A stretch of 64,000 nt of DNA from an uncultured Bacteroidales bacterium (GTDB lineage: Bacteria; Bacteroidota; Bacteroidia; Bacteroidales; Paludibacteraceae), in contig CADCEV010000007.1 of the NCBI GenBank assembly GCA_902800525.1, forward strand, positions 1-64,000, in the 5' to 3' direction. A program made the translations under genes and the position numbers. The notes below the pieces were generated by a model. The model was not told the DNA's origin and searched no databases. It saw only the letters and a list, made by a program, of their open reading frames with translations. Positions 27,301-36,300 of the stretch are shown piece by piece. Every line of letters begins with the position of its first letter. Positions within the stretch are counted from its first letter, which is position 1.

Positions 27301-30300
27301 ACGAGTCGGCTTTGTTGATCGTGATCAAACTCGGGTTAAGACGGAAACTGCGTTCGCGCCGTTGCTCCGAGGTGGTAGCTGTGACGATAGGCATGACGAA
27401 TCCCGGACCGCCGTAGATATCGTTATTCGAAGTAACGAGGCTGTCGTTGCCGTACGGGTCTTTTTCGTCCTGCATAAAGCACCCCCAGATAGCGTTATGG
27501 GTGACACGTCCGGCTATACCGGGCTTCTCGCGGTTCGTGGTCTTGTCCCATTGGTCGGTGGTGTCCAGTTGGAGTTGTACCAGGGTATCGTGGGCGAGGT
27601 CATCGAGCCAGATGATCGAGTTATGGATCTCGCTGTTCTCGGATTCGAGGCGTATATGTCCGTCGTTGAGGGCGAAGGTGGAATTGACGATGACTACATC
27701 GTTCGGCACCTTAGCCAAGTCGTTCGCGCCTTCCACTTTATCGTAGGTCTTGGCATAGATAGCCGCTCCGGCGTTGGAGTGAAAGAGCGAGTTGACGATA
27801 AGGCTCGAACCGCCGCCGTGGTCAATACGGACAGCCGGCGAACGCTCCTCCAAAATCGGCGTACGCGCGCCGTTATCCATAAAGATACAGTTGGAGATAG
27901 TGAGCTTAGGCAAAGTCACTTTGCGTCCGTTGACCAGCGCCGAGTCCGGATAGAGCACCTGATTGAAGTTAGGCGAATAAGCGCCATCTTCACCCTCATA
28001 ACGGCGTTGCCAGCGATAATAAATCGCCACTCCTCCTTTCTTGGACATCAGACCTCCTAAGTTATTCAGACCCGTCTCAACTGCACCTTTTGTCGAATAG
28101 GGATTGATAAACGTAATGCCATCAAAAGAAACAGGTATAACGACACTATCGTGCGTAGTGTACTCGCCCTGCCAGTTGACCTGAACCAATTGGCGGGTCA
28201 TATCCTCGACTACGAAGAGCTGGTTTCGCTGGCTCTCTGTGCCGGCGTTCGGCATCTCGATGATCACGGGGTGCGCCTGCGGGTCACGAGGAGCACCTTT
28301 GACATCATAGCTGTATCCGCCTAAGAAGTTGAGACTGTTGACACCGTAGTCAAAGTCCGACTCGGCGCTATCCGGCAGGATCGGCGCCAGCGTATTGGAG
28401 GTGATGATAAACGCACGGCGGTTATCGATCACGTTCTGCGGCAAGAACGTACCTTCGTCATCGCCCATGAAACAGATATACTTGTCGTGGTTGTTATGGG
28501 AAGCCATGAGCATATCGATCGCCGTCTGGAGATCGGTGGTCGGTGTTTCCCAGGTCAGTCCGTCGTGACGGATCGGGTCTTTCGCTTTCGTGGCTACCCA
28601 CATCGTGTCGATCTCCTGACCCTTGATATCGAGTTGGACGTACTGGTATTCGTACACACCTATGTCGATATAGACATCGGTCTCGCCGAACTTGGGATGA
28701 CGTGAGATACGCTCCATGTTTCCTGTCGCATCCTCGTCGCTGATGGAGCGGGTATAGGACATGTAATACTGGTCCATGATAGGCAACGGGGGATTGACGC
28801 CGGACATGAAAGCGCCGTATCGCCGTGCGTAGAAGTTATACATGGCTCCTACGGCAGGTTGCAAGTGTGCGCTGTCGAACTGAGCAACCGGCAGACCGCG
28901 CACCGGATAGACACTCCATTTGGTCAATGTGTCCTTGTCATACCCATATGTGTCCTTCAAATACTGCTTCGCTTCATCCTCCGTTTCGAATCGGGTATTA
29001 CCCGTATAACGGGTGATGTAATACGATATACCGCGCTCTACCGTTTGCTTGAGGTGACCCCAGCCTTGGTCGGTGGTATGGTTCATACGTGCCAACAACC
29101 AGTCGGCATTCTGCATATACCCATCGATACCCGCCACATAGGTAGGCTGCTTGAAGTTCGGTCCGTCCGTTGCCGTATTGACGCGGTTGATGAGGACGTT
29201 GTTGTTACCGTGCACATAGGAGAAGAGGTTGTCATAAGCCTCCACATAGCTACCGTCTTTGGGTCTCCGTTGGACGTCCTTTTTACGCGGATCGACGAAA
29301 GCGCGTTGCTCATCACGGGTGAGCAGATAGCCGTCGGCGGAAGGTTTCATGGAGGACGGACCATACCCCTTGCGGTACGAGCAGAAATAGAGTCCCTCTA
29401 TACTATCGCCCAATGCACGCAGTTCGGTTAACTTGTCCGTCACCTTCACATTGAAGGTATCTCCTGCGGCGGCATACTCGGTATAGAGATTGTCATACTC
29501 CTGGAACAGACGTTCGTACCTATCCATATCAGCCGGGTCATAGTGGAAGACATTCTTGCGCGAGCCTTTATAATTATTATTAAAGGCATTGATCGTTTCC
29601 TCTGTGGGCGATACCTCGTGCTCCAATTCATCCAAACGATCTACCTCAAACACCTCGTTACCCCAGAAGATGCAGTTGAACGCGTACTGCATGGAATCGG
29701 GGTCGTTGTAGCGGTCGTTAGCCCAGAAATTATAGATGGAGGGGTATGCCACGGATTTATTCTTCATAAAGTGGCAGTTCACGGCGCGCAAACGGCTTTG
29801 CACAGCTACGGAGAGCACGCCGCCGAAGCCCTGACGCGCGTCGGCATTCGGGATATACTCATCGCCGGTGACCGTAATGGGGTACAAACCGCGGCGCGCT
29901 TCGTTGTTGTCGAACAGCGTGTTGGATACGTCGCATACTGCATTCGTGGCAATACAGCCGCCTGCCGTCCAGGGGATAAACTCCTGATCCAGCGGGGTCA
30001 TTGGTCCCTGACTATAATTCTGCGTGAAGTGGCAACCATACATATAGATACCGCCGTTGGAGTAGAGTCCGCCGCCGTTACCCGCCATGTTATTGGTAAA
30101 GAGGCAGTTCTCCACCACGATCGGGATATTATACGCCGCCGGCTCGGTTACGTTCGGCACCACCGCATCCGGCGCATCGAAGGACTCCGTCCAGTTACCA
30201 TCGACAAAGATACCTCCGCCGCGGAAATAGGTCTTTTTCACATAGTGGTGGCGCACCGTGTCCTGACGATCCAGGTGGTTCGCATAACCACCGGTGATCT

Positions 30301-33300
30301 GAATACCGTCAAACTCCGTCGTTCGGCCGAGGATAGAGAGGTCGCACTCGTCCTTGAACAGCTCCGGTTGGTCAAACGGTATCGGATCAATGAGCATCGG
30401 TACTCCCGGAACAGGGTTCGCCTTATTATAAGATGGGTTGACATGTCGGTACTTGCGCGGCTGAGGACCTACGAAATTGGAGTCCGCATGCATCGTGATC
30501 ACGTGATACACGTGGGTAAAGTCCTCGCCGGAAACGGCGTTACCGGAGAAGATCGTCTGCCGCTCCAGCTCCCACGGCTCGATGACCGAGTTGAGGTTGT
30601 TATCGCGCATCGGGCGGTGACGGTCGTCGCGCAGACGGATCGAGTCTATCGGCGCAGAGTTGATCGTATAGACGGTATTTCTGTCGGCTAACTTAACCCG
30701 TACATCCACATCACTTGCGGTACCATACCGCTCTCCGGTGAAGATATCGTAATATCCCTCCTGACCGTAATGGTGGTCCTCCGGACGCGAATCCACACCA
30801 CCGATAACGTAGATGCCCTCGGGGATAAGGAAGGTGTTGTTACGCACCTGGCCTTGCTCGCCATACGCATTATGGTAGGGGTAATACGTTCCGGCTTCGA
30901 TATAGACCTCAAAGACCATGTTACGGTATTTCTCGGGGTCGGCTTTACGCGCCGCGATGATATAGTCGAACGCATCGCCGGGACGGTGGAACGGATTCAG
31001 AATACACGATCCCATCTGGCGGTACATATTCGCCGTATCGTTATTGAGCTGGTTGTCCTGCAAGGCACGCGCCGCCTCGGAGTTGATGAGGTCGGTGTGC
31101 ATCACGTACAGACGGCGCATCACGTATTTCTCGTCCACGTTGATAGCATAGTTCTTATTGATCGCACGCGCGCCTATCTCGATCATGTCGTTATTCTTGG
31201 TGACCAGCGTATCCGTCGTCCACGCGAAACCGCGCTGCGAACCGTCGGAGTTCCATTTGGTTCGGCTCACGCCGGCTATATCGATCGAATCCAAGGTCGG
31301 ATATTTCTCCATCGCCTTGTACCACTCCGTATAGGTCATACCGGCGCGCGCCAAGGTAGAAGACATCTCGATCGGGTAATAGAGGATCGCGTTGAAAGGA
31401 TCATCCCTGTCCCACCGTACACCCTCGGTCTCACTCGGCGACAACTCCAAGTTGCCCTGACCTTCCAGACGACGGCTCTCCACCGCGCAGAAGTTGAACG
31501 GATATTCGGTATTGGCGTCCGAACGGGTGAACAGACCCGATACGTTCGCGTTATCGCTGGCGGAGTTATGCCATAGCACGGATGAGTTCACACGCACATA
31601 GGTATTGTCGAACCACATACCTCCGGCGGAAGCCGTGGCGGTGTTATGGCAGATCGTGGAGATATAGATACGCGCTAAGGAATCCACATTGAGCGACGCC
31701 GGTTTCTCCACATAGATACCGCCGCCGGTGTTCGCGGAGTTGCGTTTGACGATCGTACCGGAGACAAGGGCAAAAGGTTTGAGGTACAAACCGCCGCCCT
31801 TGCCCATGGCTTGGTTATCCTGAACCACACAGTTACGGATATGCGCATATTCCGGTACTACCGCACCGCCGCCGATCTGATCCTCCGGGTCCGGCGAGTT
31901 GGCATAACCGTCCTCGATGAAGAGTCCGTCCAGCACCGCGCGGTCTTTCTCCTCCGTAAGCACTGATAACTGGTCCCTATAAGGCTTCACGTCGCCGCCA
32001 TCGATGTAGGTGAACAGCATCTCGTCGGCATCGTAGAGGTTATTCGTGAAGGTCACGACGTGGAACGTCTGACCGGAAGCACCGGTGGAGGAAATGACAA
32101 ATCCCGAGAGCACCGTACGATAGGTCAACGGATCGCGGTCGTCCACGATCTGTGCGCCATCGGTACCTGCGGGTACCTCTTCGCCGTTTTTCTCATAGTG
32201 GAAATAGCCCGGCTTGTAACCTCCCTTGACCTGAATACCGTGCGGAATGATGAACGAATAGTCCAAGGTGTTATCCTGATAGCCCGGCACATTGTGCTTA
32301 GTAGAACGCGTCGGAGTATAGGGGTCGGAATAGGAATCGCTCTCGGTGGACATAGCGCTATCGCCCTGCATCCATACCTCTACCGTCCAATGCTTGTTGG
32401 GCTGATCGGCGGCATAGACACCTTCCGTTCCTTTGTTGTAGTACGTAGAGGTCATGAGGGTATATTTATACCGCCCGGCGGCGTCGAGCACCTGTTGCAG
32501 TTTCTGGTGACAGGCAGCGTTCTCCGGCGCAGAAGCCGAAGCATCACCTCCCGGCGAGTCATACGCGATATAGAAAATCGCATGTCCCGGGTGTGTGGTG
32601 GTGTCCGGTTTGATCGAATACGCCGCGTTGAACTCATACGCACCGATATCCACCTGGCAGTCCTGCACACGTTTAGCATACACCACATCGTTCGCCGGCA
32701 GTTCGACACCCGCTACCGCTGCGCGGTATTCAGCGCGTTTTGCTTCAGGAATCGCTTTTATAGTGGCTTTCTCCAAAGCCTCCTCTAATGCGCCGGCGAA
32801 ATCCTCCGTTCCACTATTCACACAATGCACACCGGACACTTGGCGCAACGCAAAGTCATTCATTATCCTTGCGCTGTCGGTATAAACGCCACTGCGGTTC
32901 ACATCCGCACCGAAAGGCGTGGTAGCCGCGCCGGCTGCTTGCCCATTATGGAAGGTATTGCCTACTCCGTAGTTACCCGAACCGGTAGTATTGATAGCAT
33001 GCGTAATAGCGCCTTTGGTAATAGCATCCGCAGACTGAATATAGCAGTTCAGGAATGGCGCATAGTCGGAAGTCTCCGTCATATCGATTGCTAAGCCGTT
33101 GTTACCATATAGGATAGAGTTGGCAAACAAGATGGATGAAGCGGCACCGGATGCGATACGCAAACCACCTACTTGCTTATTACCCGAATTTTTATTAACG
33201 AACTCACCGTGGTTATACGCTACTGTGTTATTATAGAATTTGCCTACACAAAGACCCAAACCGCCACCGAAACCATGGGCATAGTTATTGGCAATCAGGG

Positions 33301-36300
33301 TATTGAAACAGGTACCTTCATAAAGGAACAGACCGCCTGCAAACTCCTGATCTTGTGCAAAATCTGTACCTGATTTGTTTCCTGATCCTTTGGTGGAGGT
33401 GTTATTAAGTATAAAGCAGTTCTCGATAGTAGAGTTAGAGCCATCACAGAATACTCCGCCTCCTTTCATACACATCGCGCCTGCCCAGTTATCGGTGACG
33501 ATACAATTGACCAAATGACAGCCCTCGTACATATTTACTCCGGCACCACCGCCGTGCGCCAAACATTGGTCATATATAAAGCCGTGACGAATCGTAAAGC
33601 CGTCCCAATACACCTCGTTATACTCCTTATAGTTAGGGTCGTTAATTTTTGCGTATTTATTATTGGATTTACGACTTTCTTTAATAACACGCTCTGCGTG
33701 TGCCAAATCATCTCCTAACTTATTTACTCCGCGATTTTTCGGAATTCCCAAACCCGCTCCATATACTGGATTTGTCACATCCGGCATCGTCAGTACACGC
33801 TTACGCAATATGGTACGGGTAACATCTCTCCAAGGATTTGTTTTTGTGGCTTTTATATTTATGCTCTTACCCGATGACACATCATACGTATTGGTGTAGT
33901 CCAGCACATATTCTCCTGCCGTAGGATCAATAATGGAAAAAAGATTAACATTCGCCATCATCACCTCGCGTCGGTTAGGGTTATCCGATATGGTGAGCAT
34001 TGGAGTATTAAGACCTTCAGGATCGGTCGTTTTGGTACCGGGCGCAGACTTCAACTGAATGGTCAAATCACCGGTCACTTCCTGAACAAAACTGAATTCG
34101 TACCTTCGTAATTTATACGGAGTAGAAGTATTCTTGACAAAAATAGGACGTTCAGCTAATGTATCGCCGTTAGCACCTATGATATAGAATGTCACGCCAG
34201 TGTTTTCATCTTCCACGTCGTAGCCGTTACCATTCCCTGTTTGGCGATAAAAAGCCGCTAAATCAATCTCCAATTGGTAGTAACCTGCCGGTACATTCTT
34301 CATGGTCTGCCATACTGTCATTTTGCTCATAGCTCCAGTCAACTCCATGCCACGAGGCACCGTTCCTAAAACAACTCCTTCGGCACTCAATACATCTCGA
34401 TCACCATTAAACATAAAACTATTCCAGTCCACATTGTTGGTTCGGTTAGCATAGACCATTTCCCAACTATTGTTTCCTCCACCTTGGTCGCCCCAATATT
34501 GATATACATACTTTTCAGAGGATGCCCAAACCCAACCGCCCGCAGGCGAACCATTAGCACCTGTTTTATCCGTCTTATGCCGATTGGTGTTCTTGTCAAA
34601 CACATTAGTAGCGCCTTTTAACATATCCGGATAACGGATATAGGTAGTAGAGACATCGCTCTTGCCCGTTGCCTCCCAACGATAATAGGTATCCGTAAAG
34701 TGCGTCAAGGTATCGTCAATATTTTTCGTAAACTGCCATTTGATAGATGGACCATTATCGTAGAACTTAATGGCTGCTGTGTTAATGGCAGTATTACTGG
34801 ATTTCGGATTTATATCCGATATTTGCAGGATACTCTCATAGTCTTTGGGATCCAAATCCCTATTCTCTCTTGATTTAGGGATAGCTACCACATCGGACAT
34901 CAAGGCGCGACGCTCGTTCATACCCGGCGCTTGGAACTTTCCTGCCGGGAAACCTCCTAATACCCTCACGGAGTCACGCATCACGAATCCCTTATAATCC
35001 GTATATTTACCGGCACCTACCCATACCTGTACAGAGTCTTCATGGATCGTTTTATTGAGTATAGAGGCTTGCTCCACCGCATATTGCAGACCGCTGACGT
35101 AGTTTTCTTTGCGCTCGTTGCGGATAATGATTTGCCCACTATTTATAGCATTTCTGGCATTATTCCGATCTACTGTTATGATATCCGTGTTATTATCATC
35201 AATAGGACTAAAATTATCGGAAGCGCGAAAAACGGCACGGGATGCACCGGACATCTCGCCATACGGGTAATCTACGTTGACCGCTAAGGAGGGGTCATAC
35301 CCGTCCCAGAAAAGACCATCTGTGTACAAAGAACCCTTTGTTTGTGCGGTACTTGGTGTACCGGTGCTGATGGTATCAATACGGTCACTATCGCCGCCCA
35401 CGTAGATATGGCGTTCCATGGTGGTAGTAGTGCTACGCGTTACATCTTGACTCATCGTATATTCATACTTGCGCGCATAACCGCCGCAGTACCGATTATC
35501 GGTAGTGAGCACCGGTTCGCCGGTGGATTGATTAATGAGTCGCGCATTGGAAGCGATATCTACGGAGTCACCGTCCGCTGCCGGCGCATTATAGAGCCTA
35601 TACACGGTGTTACCCGCGATGGCGTTATCCCAACTGGAACCATCGCGTTTACCGGCTCCTTCCGGCGTGACATAAATAACCGATCCCGCCGCCGGCAGGT
35701 CGCTGTTCTCGATAGCACCTATATCCGGCGCACCACCACGGTCACGGGGCAGGTTGTCCGAACGGTCGTAGTTGTCCGCCTCTGTATAGTCGTCCGGGTG
35801 CGCCGCGTTCACACAGGGGTTAGTCGTCAACGGGGCATACGCTACCACACCGCCGTAGAGCGGCTTGTCGCCCGTAGGCGAGTGACCTACGTTACGCGAT
35901 GGGTTCACGAAAGTAGGATAATTAGGGTCGGTGCTCACGCGCGTAAAAACACACCGGTTTGCACGACTCAAACTATCTGCCGGCACATCAAAGATATCTG
36001 CCGCAAAATGAGAACTCACTCCATTGGGCATGAAGTGTGTCGTGTCGGGTACTGCAAAATCGTTCGCAAAGAATCCTCGCGGCTGATGGTGATCATCCAA
36101 TTTATGCAGACGCAGGTCAGCGTCGAACATATTCCATTTACCGAACACATAGTCCTGACCGTCTGCATTGACGGACATCACTTGGGCTAGCTCACCCAAG
36201 TCGCCACGGTTATCCAGCACACGGTCGCCGTTACAGAAAATGAGCGAGTTATCCACACGGATATAGCCGTGGAAAGGCGCATAAGAGGAGTGCTCCGGGT

